A stretch of 64,000 nucleotides of DNA from Microbotryum silenes-acaulis (GCA_003665825.1 QPFY01000007.1:1054001-1118000), one strand, 5' to 3'. Shown: positions 47,676 through 59,379, counted from the stretch's first letter. Numbers and translations: made by a program. Notes: generated from the sequence alone by a model not told the origin.

Positions 47676-48946
47676 GTCCGCCCAGTTCTGATCCTCGTCG
47701 TCAATAGCGTCTTGGCTAGAAACGAGCAGCCCTCTAGGAGAAGTCATCAGTTGGACAAGACAACCGACTGGGAACAGGCTGCGTCGCGTCGAACTGCGTG
47801 GAAAACACGAAAAGGCGTTTCTCCACGATGACGATCCCGTATCTTCCCCAAGAGAGAGCGTTAGGTGGTAGGATGGGACTTCGCCAACGCCTTCTATCGT
47901 CACGATTTGAGGGGGAACAGAAACCACAGCGGTAGACGGCGTAGCCGGAGCGAAGATCGAGGAGCCTTCCCCGTTAGCGGGGTCGAGGGGAGCAAGTGCC
48001 GCTGAAGTTGCGCGCTTGCGGTAGTAGCCTTCGTTGGTCCAGTAGCGAGAGCCGTTTGCTTCGAAGAAGCCTATAACGTCCTCCGAGACCAGGAAGTGCG
48101 CGACGAGGGGCGGGGTGAAGCTCCCCAAGATTATCGATCGCTAGAGGAATGTCCGCCGGGATGGCACGCAGCTGTCCCAGCCAAAAGACCAGTCCGACAT
48201 TCCCAGAGGCGTCGTTTTCTGGTCGATCCCGCCTCGAGAGAGAGCTTGATTACCACATCTCTGCGCGCGTGCTCCGTAAGAACTTCGGCAGATAGCAACG
48301 CGTGCACCAGCTTCACCGCGTCGATCGTTCGCTTCAGCGAAACCAGGATCGGATTGTCCTTATCATGGGGTGGCAAAGACATGATCTTGATGGCGCGCCG
48401 AAGGCGTGCTGCAAAAGCTCAAGAGACAGAGGGATCGCTTTGCGAGACGTAGCGATCAGATATAATAAGTAGACAGGGCAGGTAGGACAGAGGCGCAGCG
48501 TAGCATACCTTTGCGAGGCGTAGCGCGGGCATACGATACAATGGAACGAGCGTCCGGGAAGATTCCGCGGAAGGTAACCTCTAGGATGCTATGCGTCAGT
48601 TTGGTGCGCCCAACTAAGGCATCCCAGGAGAGGATAGGGATCGTACAGAGAGGTCGCGGAGGGCTACTGCACAGCAAGTGAACAATGAGTACGTCGTGCA
48701 ACTAGCCGAGCGTATTCCGAAGACTTACCTGAGTCGAGCGCGTGGCAGGCGTGCGTGCGTCGAGGGTTTCTGGAAAGCAGCGGGCTGCTGTAAGGTCCTG
48801 TTGAGGAAGGAGACTGCTGGGTGTGCGACAGATCGCTTGAATGAGGTTCCAATGTTGAGGGACCCACGGACTCTTGGCAGAGGGTGGCAGTGCTGGAGCC
48901 GTTCATAAAATGTCGACGGTGCGGAACCGAGGAGAGGGTAAGCGGC
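47676..48946 (-). repeat. Long inverted repeat 3, right arm
   Basis: Reverse-complement homologue of 46409-47617, with broken reading frames relative to the left arm. Confidence 0.85.
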
Positions 48947-49793
48947 GCGGACACGGGGTGCTCGAAGAGGCCAATTCACCGCCTGGAACCAGCTGAGTGG
49001 TGCGCTTCAAGTGGTGCTCTTGGTGGTACCGTGGTATGGACCAGGCGGAAAGGTCAGTGTGCCGAACCCTTCTCGCGATTTCGGACAAGAAATGGTGGCT
49101 ATCCCTCGTCCGGGTCTGCCCGAGTCAGATTCCGGCATGTTTGAGACTTGGGCTGATATGACGAAGAATCGCAGTCAGGACGCTCGGACTCCGGCGCATG
49201 CGCCCAAGTCTGAAGATTTGCATCTAGGTTAAGTTGGGTAGGTAAACAATGAACCTTAACGAAGAGCGATCGACTTCATCCTTCCTGAAACTTATTCTTT
49301 GTGAAGTTGTTTTCCCAGTAGTGAAAGATCCGCGAACTTGAAGTTGAATTGGTCGCAGTGCCGGCGACTGCCGCCCGCCCATCGATTGTCCTTTTGTTCG
49401 AGAACGTACACTAGTCAAGTAGCCGAGCTCGCGATTTTTTGTCCCCAAGTTTTGAACCTGATCTACACTAAGGATTAAGAGTATTGAAAACTGGTAGTTA
49501 TTAACTGCCGAATCTAGAGGTCTTTCTGCACTGGTATGGTTTGGGGTTATTCGATCACTACCTTGAGCTGGCGGCCTCGGCGCTTCGTCTCCATCCTTCT
49601 TGACGCTCCCGATTGAGCCTTCGTCGAATCTACAGCCAAGAACTACGAATTGAACGACTGAATCCACGAGTCTTTGTTACTGCTCTCACTCGAGCTCTGT
49701 CCACCCCGTTGCCTCGAGGCGTCTACAGCCCGCAGCCCGAAGGGCGCTGCAGCTGCTCGTGCAGGCCAGCGGTCGCTCGTGCTTGATCGCATT
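48947..49793. other. Intergenic, upstream of the Rab-like gene
   Basis: No supported gene. An in-frame upstream Met for the GTPase at 49674 lies here. Confidence 0.45.
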
Positions 49794-51578
49794 ATGACGA
49801 CAATCACGCCTGCGACCACCAACGCCGCCCCACAATCGGCTCCACGGCGGCGGACAGCAGTCAGCAACGAAGGCTCCCACAACACGTCCACCGCACCCGT
49901 CGCTTCCACATCCCCACTTCCGAATGGGAATCACCCATCGAACACAGCTCCAACAAATTCCACCCCCAACTCGCCCCCGCAACACCGTTTCAAGGTCGTG
50001 CTGATTGGCGACGCTGGAGTCGGCAAGACCTCGCTCCGACAACGGTGGCTTTCCGAGGCCTTCACCTTGGGCTACAGGGCGACGATTGGCGTCGATTTCA
50101 TCTCCAAAGTGGTCGAGATCGATCAAGACGTCCATGTGTCGTTGAGTGTATGGGACACGGCCGGTATGTCGGCTTGGGCAGAGCTCGTCTCAAGTCATTC
50201 CGCTTGCTGAGCGAGCGAGCTGATTCCGGGTTTCATCGGCCCTTGACATAGGCCAGGATCGTTTCAGAGCTTTGGGAGCATCGTTCTATCGGGGTGCAGA
50301 TGCTTGTGTACTCGTTTATTCGGATTCCCGATCTCTGCGCTCACTCCAAAGCTGGTTCGACGAATTCACAACCAAGGCGCCCGTCGACGATCTGCGCAAC
50401 TTCACCTGGGTCGCTGTCCGGTCCAAGAGTGACTTGAGCGCGACGCTTGAAGAAGGTGGAAGTCCTTTCACCGCGGGAGAGGAAGAAGAACTCTTGCGAA
50501 ATCTGTTGGGCCAGTTGTCGGAAGACCTTGATGTCGAGGAGGAGGAGACGGTCGGATACACGGTCGAGGACTCTGCTGGACCGGCTGTGTCTTCACCCCG
50601 GAAGACGACGAGACGGAGGAAAGTATCAAACGCTTCCAACATGACGAAGAAGGGCTCCATTAGAAACGGTGTAGCAACATGTTGTGCCGAAATGCCGACT
50701 CGAATCGATGTCCTCCCTCCCCCCTCTTCGACCACCGGAGGACGTGGATCGAGCTCTCCGACTCGGGAAACGGCGCCTCAACTATTTCGATCCCCTCGCG
50801 GCCTCAGCGTCCAGAAAAACCAAATACCGGCTTCGACTTCGCTTAAAACGATCTACCACACACCTTCTTCGAGCTTTAACGAGTCGTTGGACTCGCTTGC
50901 CAGCGGCGCCGATACCATCACCCCGTCACGGCGACGAGGGGAGCCGTCCTTGATCAGGAGTCCGTTGACTTCGTCTGAGGCTTCAGAGGACAACTTCGGA
51001 GATATGGCCAATGGGCTCGAGATGGCTAAAGAGAACGTCAACTCGGCCGACTACGAGAGGGATGTGGCGAGAGGGATCGACCCCTTCATGGCTAGTTCTC
51101 CACCCCATCCGCCGTCGCATCTCGTCACGATCGGCAAGCACCTCGGGGGACCTTCGTTGTTCCAGAGGAGCGAAACGATGAGGTTGATCGAGGAGGAACG
51201 GAAGAGGAACGAGAGAAAAATGGGTATTATTCCGGGTGGAGAAGTGGGTGGCCCGATGGGAACTGCCAGTATTGGATTGGGAGGGGGTTATAGCTATGGG
51301 AAGGATGGGATCAAACTTTTTCGAACGTCGGCCAAAACGGGGGAAGGCGTCGAGGATGTGTGAGTCTGAAGGCGCCCCATGGCGCGAGTCAACTACGCGA
51401 AAATTGATACCTTGAGTGTGCTTGACTTTTCAGGTTCAATTACATCGCCAGAAGGGCCACGTGGCAATGGTACAAGGACGACAAGGAGCGCAAGCATCAG
51501 CTCGAGAGGGGCGGTCCGGTCGTTCGATTGGGGCCTCAGCCCAAAGGGAGCAAATGGCGAGAGGCGTGTTGTTCTTGA
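49794..51578 (+). CDS. Rab-like small GTPase with ~295-residue insertion, 540 aa
   Basis: Three exons: 49794-50163, 50252-51359, 51434-51578 (1623 nt, closed). After ~64 Pro/Asn/Ser-rich residues come G1 GDAGVGKTS (72-80), the effector region YRATIGVDF, G3 DTAGQ (121-125, split by intron 1) and FYRGADACVLVY. G4 reads SKSD at 181-184 instead of the usual NKxD. G5 is TSAKT at 482-486, followed by GVEDVFNYIARRA. Between G4 and G5 lie about 295 mostly disordered, Ser/Pro/Arg-rich residues. The C-terminus is EACCS, a dicysteine end fit for geranylgeranylation. The core is most like Rab7/Ypt7, an endosome/vacuole GTPase, but orthology is not certain. Convergent with the DUF1365 gene (193 nt apart). 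Confidence 0.9.
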
Positions 51579-51771
51579 GTTCATCGCCTCTCGAATCGTC
51601 GTTGACCACAGTAGCGGTTTCGTGGTTGTGTACCAGTTATTTAAAAAAATGTCAGAATACTGCTGTCGGTCCGGTTCACTCGTTGTGGCTTATCATGGTC
51701 TCGACTCTCCCACCTTAAGGGATGCGGAGTGTGCTATGTTTACAACTATAATGTAACGAGACGAGGAAGCC

Positions 51772-53681
51772 TTATGTTCGTAGTACACTCCCCACCCCTC
51801 CCACAGCCATGTCCTCGACCTCGCACCTCTTCCCTCCCCCACCATCCACGTCTCCGAACTTTCTTTCCCATCTCGCCCATTCCTCCCAGGGCTCGGTGCC
51901 TCGAACGAATCTTGCTCCAAAGACGACAAAAAGCCAGTATCCTAATCGCACAACGAGAAAGTGTCCGAGGAGCGATTGGAGGTCTGAAATGGAAGTCGCG
52001 TCATCGTCCAAGGGATGAACGCCGAGCGTAGAGTCGGGAGGTGTGTGACGGTAAATGGATGAGAAGGATCTGGACCAGTTCATTTGCCTGATCCGGAGCG
52101 AGTGGATGTACTTCGTTGTACGTGATGGATTGGCAAGACGATTCGAGAGAGGTTTGAAAACCTCAAGGAACAAGTCGTCGTTATTCGTCGACCACCTTTG
52201 TTCGGTTTTCGATCCGAGTTCAAGAGCGAGGTGGATCGAAGGGGACGTGTAAAGGTCCGTCCAGAATTGGTTCGAGACGTAGTTGATGACGACGGTTTCG
52301 ATGTCGATTTTATCGCCGAGAGCAGGACGCTCCGAGTTGTGAGGAATAGTTGTGATTGGTCTTGACGTGTTGCCGGGGCGAATGACGATCCGCACCTTCC
52401 GTTCCTCCGAGGCAGTCATCCCCGCCACCCGTCGTTCCAAGAACGCAACGACTTTGCCTCGACACCTGGTTTCGAACGCTGTCTCTTCCTGCCATTGTAC
52501 GTTCGCAGGCAAGGCTCCCTGTTGAACGGGGTTAACGAGCCTTGCATTCACCGCCTGCTCAATCGGGCTCTGAACGAACGGCTCCGGTCGGGGGAACACG
52601 TCCAGCCGATGCCGATAATGCAACAGCATCGCCTGGTACAGAATCCGTGGCGTCGTCAAAAACAACGTCAAAGGCCACTTGAACAAAGCCGAGAGGATTG
52701 ACGACGGTGATAAAGGTTCGCCGGGGCCTGAGAGGTCAGCAAAGAACTTTTTCTCGAACAAAGGGGTCAGGAAGACGATCTTGAGGTTGAGGTGGGCATG
52801 CGAGGGCAGGCACGAAGATGAGTTTGGAGTGGAAGGGTTGGGTCTGGGGAGAGGGTCCGAGAGGGATACGCGATAGTGGCCCGTGCGGTCGTTGAAGGGC
52901 GAAACGTGGAATGCTCGAGGGAACGTCCATTGATAGTCAAAGCTAGGAGGGAAGAAAGGGTTTGCGCGTGGGTAAGTCAGAGGGTTCTAGTCGCCAGCGC
53001 ATGGCGTGAATGGACTGACCCAGAAGCGACACGTTCATCCTCGTCCACACCGCATCGGAGAATATAGAGGTGCTTTTCGCCAAAAGTGTTGGACACCTCG
53101 AGCACGACGACGATGAGCTGCCGTTCCGGTCGAGGCTTTCCTTCCGAGTTGAGCAGCGAATAGACGTAGTGGATCGTGAGCGGGTTGATGTCCTGCATAC
53201 CCATAAAGGCCGGCATCGTGACCGTGTATATCTTGTCGACCAGATCGACGGGTATCCCTCTTTGCTGGATGTGACGCAGCAGTTTGGTCTTGATCGGCGT
53301 GCGATCGTCGACCGCTGACTGGCCCTGCTCGAGCGCGCTCCCTCCCACACTCGGTGGTTCGAGGTACACCTTCGGTCGGATGGCCATACAGCTCCATCGC
53401 TTCGAGTCGTACCGGAACCATCTACCCTGATCCAAGGGTCGTTCCGGGTGCTCGAGTTCGTCCAGATCGAGGCCAAGAAAGAGGACGGGATACGAGAAGC
53501 GATGGCCGGCGGGGGAGGGGAGGTAGCGAGCATGCGCCGTCCTGGCTCTGTACAAGTGGGCACCTCGACTCTTGGGTTGTGTGTCGGTGTAGAGCACGCT
53601 TAGGACGAGCGAAAGGAGGAGCAACAGCGCGGGCAAGACGAGGTCGAGCAACCGGAGCGATGCCGATGAAGATGACGACAT
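51772..53681 (-). CDS. DUF1365 family membrane protein, 610 aa
   Basis: Two exons: 53681-53020 and 52942-51772 (1833 nt, closed). An N-terminal membrane anchor (LLDLVLPALLLLLSLVLSVLY) precedes the DUF1365 core: LYRARTAHARYLPSPAGHRF, SYPVLFLGLDLDEL, NPLTIHYVY, VVLEVSNTFGE, then across the intron FDYQWTFPRAFHVSPFND. A second hydrophobic region lies near SALFKWPLTLFLTTPRILYQ, followed by a long C-terminal part. In bacteria DUF1365 genes sit beside cyclopropane-fatty-acid-type lipid enzymes; the fungal role is unknown, with lipid metabolism an inference. An in-frame Met at 53750 would add 23 residues before the anchor. Confidence 0.9.
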
Positions 53682-54754
53682 GGTCTCGATCGCAGGCTTG
53701 AATACAGCTGTAGTGTTTACTGTCAGCGTCACTGGGGCCGAGTCGTTCATTGTTGTCTGTGGCTTTCAGGCCAAGGATGTGAGGATGGGGTCATGCGCTC
53801 ATCAGTTCTCCGTGGGTTCAGCGAGCGACCACTCGTGTCGAGTAGGAGCGAGCGCGAGACTGAGTAAAGGGTACTGAGCTCTGTCACAGGCTGCAGCGCT
53901 AAGCGCTGAGCTGAGCGCCGGACCTGAGGCCTGATGTGCCGATGCCCGGCGGTTCTTGCAGCGAGCACAGCTAGGCACAGCTGTGCACAGCATCGGGATG
54001 CAGCACAGAACAAGCTACGCAAGACCGCGGAGAAGTTAAGTAGAACCATGCAGACAAGCATCCAATTCTATCTCACGACAATGTACAGCAACCCATACGA
54101 GCGCAGCTGAAGAGCCGGAGATAGTAAGTTCGAAGTTCATCCGCGAGGAGTTCTGCTGCTCCGCTCGAGTACGACGCTGCCTTAAGACTCCAAGTTGAAA
54201 GATCGAGGGAATACTTACAAATAACTGTCAGGGCATGATAGCGCGGTGCGCAGGATGCGCTGCAGTGGAAGGTCCACCCCTCAGTTGTGAATGGAATGAC
54301 GGTACTAGTGAGATTGCAACGGAATTTCGCACGCCGTGCTGCAAAGGTGAGGGCCAAGCGACGTCTTGCTTCCAATCAAGTTGAGGGAAGTAAATATTTA
54401 CTGCAGGCACTGAAAAATGACTCAGTGCCTCACACTCAACACTTAGATGCGGAATGTTCGACAACCACGGGGGCACCGGCGCCGACTGAGGTCAGTTAGG
54501 AGATTCCCCCACGACGGAAGGCCCGTGAGATCGAAATCAATGGGTGCACTTACAATATGCGAGAAAAAGACGGGTCAGAATCGATACGGAGGCTCAAAAG
54601 TCCCGATTGTGGAGGTTGTAGCGGGACCATTGGTGATGGGGGGGGGTTGTTCAATTGAAGGTGCCGAACGGGCACACCTCTCTTCTATTTTATGCGACAC
54701 CAATTGGGCCATCTTGCTAGCACCCGACAGTTTCTGATACACCGTGTAGTAGGT
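53682..54754. other. Intergenic, no confirmed gene
   Basis: About 1.1 kb. A minus-strand stretch at 54375-54073 has Cys-rich codons (HCSASCAP) next to a GTAAGT donor and could be a ruined small secreted gene, but no signal peptide or frame closure was found. Confidence 0.4.
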
Positions 54755-55556
54755 TTACTCAGCCTTCCCATCTTCTATGATCCAGCCCACCTGCTTCTCA
54801 TGATGTGGGCGCGAAAGCGGATACGCAAGCCGGGACGGCGCGGGGATCATCAGTCCAAACTCACGGCGATCAGGTATGTCCTGCTTGCATTGGCCACAAC
54901 GCGCTGTCAATAGCCTGGTTGAGCGGGGGCCCCCTCCTGGAATGGGCTCCTTGGGGAGATCGCCGGAATGCTCGTGTCCTGCGAGCGGACAAGATGCAGA
55001 CTGTTCAGACCCGATCCTGCACTCTTGTTACCTAGCTTATCATATACCACGGAAACATGAATGTCTAATAGCTACTCACCATTCAACGTGCATTTCTTGT
55101 ACCTCTCGAACCATATATTCGTCTTTTGGGCCGCAGACTCGCAGAAGCAATCGCGCTCGTAGACGCGCTTGGCTGCCTCGATCCCTGCTTTGTCTTTGAT
55201 AGGCGACTGGAATTGGCCCGAGGTGACGAGGGTCGCGTTGAAGGCCAAGACCTCGCAGACCTGCATGTCAAGCGGATCCGAGCCCCTTGGCTTGTAACAC
55301 GTATAATTCGAATAGATAGCAGTCAGCGCTCGTGAAGATTGCCTTGTCTTGACAGACGTGGAATTTTTGGGTCAATCAGCACAGGTAACCTCACCAACAA
55401 CGTGCCTTCGTCCGCCCAGGTGCGGCAGTGCAGATCGAAGAGCCGATCTTCCAAGAGAATCGTGGACAGAGGGAACGACAGTGTGGCTGTCGCCATCGAT
55501 GTCAAGACCGACGCAACCATAACGAGAGCGAGCACATGCAGATTCAAGCAAATCAT
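54755..55556 (-). CDS. Small secreted Cys-x-Cys protein, family 2 member 4 (~188 aa)
   Basis: Exons 55556-55395, 55260-55080, 54978-54755 (567 nt, closed). A signal peptide (LHVLALVMVASVLTSMATA) precedes Cys in DLHCRTW. Exon 2 (phase 0) opens VCEVLAF, contains RDCFCESA (the CxC) and YKKC. Exon 3 (phase 1) ends with ARCGQCKQD. Intron order and phases agree with members 1-3, but the loop before the CxC is about 25 residues longer. A GTGAGT inside exon 3 could mark a further intron and change the C-terminus. Function unknown. Confidence 0.6.
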
Positions 55557-56292
55557 CAGAGGTTTTGCGGTGCCGTGGGGGTCTGGCGACGAAGTGACTG
55601 AAAGGGTGAGGGGTCGGAACAGGGATGTAGGAAGGCAAGAGGCGACCCGCAGGTAGCTGCAGGCAGTTTCGGGTAGGTCGGGTTAGATCGGGTCTGAATC
55701 ACCGGCGTCACCGGTGACAGTCAGCATTCAGTCTGGGATCAACGTCCTTTGGTTCAGTGTGTGCGGAAAAGTGGCAGATTCTAGAGCTCTACCGCCGTCC
55801 GGACCGACAAGCCGAGGGTGGGTCCACTTTGACTAGTGTCGGATAGCCCCTGAGGCGTGGGCGGCCCCTGAATTGGGGTTCTCGCAGTTCGCGCGGGCTC
55901 GGAGCTCACTGCCGGGCATGATTCTCAACTCTTGAACAAGTCGTGGATCGTGAGAAAACCACAGAATATCTAAAATGGTCGCCCAGTCTTCACATCAGTT
56001 CAAAACCTTGGGTTTGTGTTGCGTTCGAAACCGGAGGGTTACTGCCGTGCTCGAGCCACCGGTTTCTCAGGCCAGCACGAGCCGGGCACTTGCGCCGATA
56101 CTTGAATTTCCCTCGCGGCAATCTCCGACATTTCATATTGCCCGAGTGACTCAGGACTCTTGGTCTCGGAATTGGATCTTCAAGAGCCGTTGGATCGTAA
56201 GACATTAACTCCTGCCTGCCCGAGTCCGAACGGATGCGGAGTTGCATTGTCGAGGATACTAAGACTGTCTCGCGTCGACACAAGTTTTACAG
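55557..56292. other. Gene-free accessory DNA
   Basis: No supported gene between the small secreted gene and inverted repeat 4. Confidence 0.45.
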
Positions 56293-56456
56293 GCCTTGCC
56301 CACAACTGAGACAAGATCTCCTCTCCTTATTTGACAGATTTGTCACAGTATCTTTGGACGGTCGTTCTTTCTTTTCTTTCATTTCTTTGCTTTTGGACAA
56401 CTCGGACGAATTTGGGTCATCCTGAAACGACCCGAACACGTCGTAGTCGATTGCAG
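56293..56456 (+). repeat. Inverted repeat 4, left arm
   Basis: 164 nt recurring as reverse complement at 56539-56701 with few changes. Starts GCCTTGCCCACAACTGAGAC. Confidence 0.9.
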
Positions 56457-56538
56457 TGTTCTTCAGCGAATTGTTCGCACGTTGGAGAGCAGTCAAAAAA
56501 GATGTTAGGGTTTAATTCCTCAAAGGTCGCGAGAATTG

Positions 56539-56701
56539 CTGCAATCGACTGTCGACGTGTCCAGGTCGTCAGGATGATCCAAATTCGTCCGAGTTGTCCA
56601 AAAGCAAAGAAATGAAAGAAAAGAAAGAACGACCGTCCAAAGATACTGTGACAAATCTGTCAAATAAGGAGAGGAGATCTTGTCTCAGTTGTGGGCAAGG
56701 C
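56539..56701 (-). repeat. Inverted repeat 4, right arm
   Basis: 163 nt partner of the left arm with an 82-nt spacer. The plus-strand frame reads ERRSCLSCGQG and continues as a Lys/Arg-rich ORF to 56935, possibly a fragment of an element protein. Confidence 0.9.
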
Positions 56702-57824
56702 CCGTGGGAGGGGCCCCTCCCTCACAGCCCTGGCCCGAAGCGCCGAATACGCATCGGACGGTACATGAAGCGAAAATTCCTCAAGTGCCAGGCCTTCAAA
56801 GTGAACAGTGGTCAAACCTCTTATACCCGTAGACTAAATTGCTCCCGTGGGTCCCAGGCGTACCTTATGCAGTTCCGTGGAACGGAAGCCGGGAGCCCGT
56901 CTTGGGACCGGGTGAAGCGAGGCAGAGGGACATGACCGGTCCGATCGAGCTCGAGTGCTAGTAGTATCGCCTGTCGCCTGATCAGGGGGCGGCCGAGTCC
57001 GTTCCACGCGCCAAATCCATACAAGGAGTGACTTCTTGGTAGGAACTCGGAATACCCACGTGAGCCACACCTCTCTCATACAGCGGATCTACCGAGCAAT
57101 GAGCGACACAAGAGGTCGACAGACGATCGGGAACTGTGACTCGATCGATCTGCCGCTTCGAGGCTGACGATGTGGGCCCCCACCCGAGACAACGAGCGCT
57201 TCACAGGGTGCGCGCGCGCCTCTCCATTTCCCTCGCAAATCGCCGACCGATTGGCCGAACTTCGGCTCGATGCGCGATACACGCCAGACGCTCGACGAAG
57301 GAAAAGAGCGGTACTCGGTGGAGATCTATAAGCAGCGCCACCAGCTCGTAGTAGCCCCGAATACCGGCGAGAAGGTCGATAGCGGAAGGCAAGGCGGAAC
57401 CGCCTCGTATTGCCAAGTCCGCGCGCGATGAAAGAGTCCCATTGGAACGCCGCTTTGGGAAGCGATCGCCAATTTGACGACGGCGCCTATCCTGCACCGC
57501 ACCTCAATTCAGTGCTGTTGCGAGACATACAGCATTTTCGGGAGCCTGGTGGTACTTTCGACCCTTTACTGAACTGCAGCCAACTCGCCAGATGGGCGAC
57601 CTTAGGCTGCGACTAGTAGAGTGCATCGCCGCTTTCGACCACTTTAGGCTGCGCTCGGGAGGCCCATCGCTTCGGGCCGACAGTAAAGAGTTGACTTTGC
57701 CTCCCGTCGACAAATCTCATCTTTCTCCCTTCCTTTTACGCCTCCTCATCCGAAGCTAAGCGATACTTACACTTCACCGACCACACATCCCCACCCCGAC
57801 CCTACACTTTTACGCATTGTTGCC
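56702..57824. other. Gene-free accessory DNA and gene D upstream region
   Basis: No supported gene; the last ~150 nt are pyrimidine-rich promoter-like sequence of gene D. Confidence 0.45.
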
Positions 57825-59379
57825 ATGCTGTTGTCGTTTTCCCAAATCCTCGCCCTCGGCGCCAGCTTTGGTTCAATCCAAGCCGTCGTCGCTGCGCCGA
57901 CACCGGGCTCGGTGGACGTCAGCGCGACCGCAAAGTCGTGCAAGTCCGCGCAATACTTCAACAAGCGTAGTAAGTAATTCGGCATGGCCGGACTGATGGT
58001 CGCAGAAGCACTGGCTGATCTTCCGCCACGAATCTGTGACTAGCGAAATCGTGCTTGCCTTGCACCTCCAAGTTCACCAACGCATTGACCTGCACCGAGT
58101 CTGAAGCCACCAGCTGGTCAGTAGCTTTTGCTAAATTCTTTTCACTCGATCCCGATCCCTGTGATCTGATTTTGTTTCAAAACTTAATTTGCTCTCCTCA
58201 ATTGATCAACACTCCATCAGCTCTCGCGGCAAGCTCGACGACGGCAAGTGCCAGCTCAGAACCAGCTGCTCCGGTCCTCGCTATGTTTCGCCTCAGGATG
58301 GTGAGCGCTTGCTCACTAAATCTCTCGTGAAATATGATCGCAAGACTGAACGTTAGTATGGTTTCTTAAGGTTTCACCTGTATCGCATGCCCCGACAGCA
58401 AGGCTAGTCGATGCGACAGCACGGGCAAGTCCTTAGCTTGCAACATCGGCACCCCTGTCAACGGCAAGTGCGCGGCCGTGACGTGCACCGGCGCGACCTA
58501 CCCCGCTGCCAATGGTGAGTTGTCTGAAAGGCTACGAAAAGGGACTCAATTTCTGCCAATTAATCTTGCCTAATCATCATCTTCGTAATGCTCAGGGAAA
58601 ACCTGCACGCGCTGCCCCGACAAGAACGCCTTCTCATGCAACAGCACCCAGTCTACGGAGTGCGAATACGGAGTCGTCACCAAGGGCAAGTGCGTTGCTT
58701 TCAAGTGCCCCCTCAACACCGCCAACACCGCCGATGGTGAGTTGCCCTCCCTGGTTGAAGTGCCCTAGAGTGCGGTAACTGAGCCGATGTGTTTGCGCTG
58801 TTGCTGCCGAAACAGGCACTGCGTGCTGCTCGGACATCTACACGGCATCCTGCGCTCCATCGCTCGCTCCTCTCAAGTGCAAACCCGATGCTGTCCTCAA
58901 CACCATCGGTAATCACTGCGTGCTGCTTGTGGCTGTTTCGCAATACGGAAGTGAGTCATCCGCAGCAGAATTTTCGGCGGTTTCTTGGACCGCCCCGCGC
59001 TCCCTCGAGAATTGACCCTACGCCTCGACTTTTCTCACACGTCTCAGACAACACGAGCAAAACCTCTGGCGTGACCCCTACGGGCGGCTACCCGGTGACC
59101 TACATGCAATGGGGCTCGAACCCGGTCACCTCGTACGACTCGTGCGCCTCGTTCGCGGCCCAACAAAGTCCGAGCAACGATCGCGGTCAGACCCTTTTCT
59201 TCTGGAACGGTTCGTCATGCTGGGTCCAGTCGAGGTCGTCGTACGTTTCGTCCAAGTTCGCCAAGGGAAGCTACTCGTTGAACATCTTTGGCCATTGCCG
59301 CAACACGGCCAAGTCCGCACCGGCGACGGACGCTTACCACCACGGGATCGACTGTGGTGATGTCACGGCCAAGATCTGA
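57825..59379 (+). CDS. Secreted cysteine-module protein, family 1 gene D (349 aa, divergent)
   Basis: Seven exons: 57825-57969, 58044-58116, 58221-58300, 58371-58514, 58596-58736, 58816-58950, 59048-59379 (1050 nt, closed). A signal peptide (LLSFSQILALGASFGSIQAVVA) is followed by four or five Cys modules (SCLPCTSKFTNALTC; FTCIACPDSKASRC; TCTRCPDKNAFSC; ACCSDIY) and a C-terminal domain with DSCASF, SSCWVQ, IFGHC and IDCGD, whose Cys order parallels genes A-C. Introns are phase 1 except one extra phase-2 intron splitting the first module. It has no KRSPR site. It stands ~12 kb from the A-C cluster and is clearly older. Extracellular or wall-bound by inference. Confidence 0.88.

Noticed and set aside
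53747..54061. Cys/Leu-rich minus-strand ORF starting MLVCMVLLNF
   Set aside because: The hydrophobic start is tempting as a secreted protein, but Cys runs come from GC(A/T) repeats, no intron plan fits family 2, and it overlaps the DUF1365 upstream region.
54073..54375. Possible fifth family 2 member (Cys-rich codons beside a GTAAGT)
   Set aside because: No signal-peptide exon or closing third exon could be found, so it is at most a relic.
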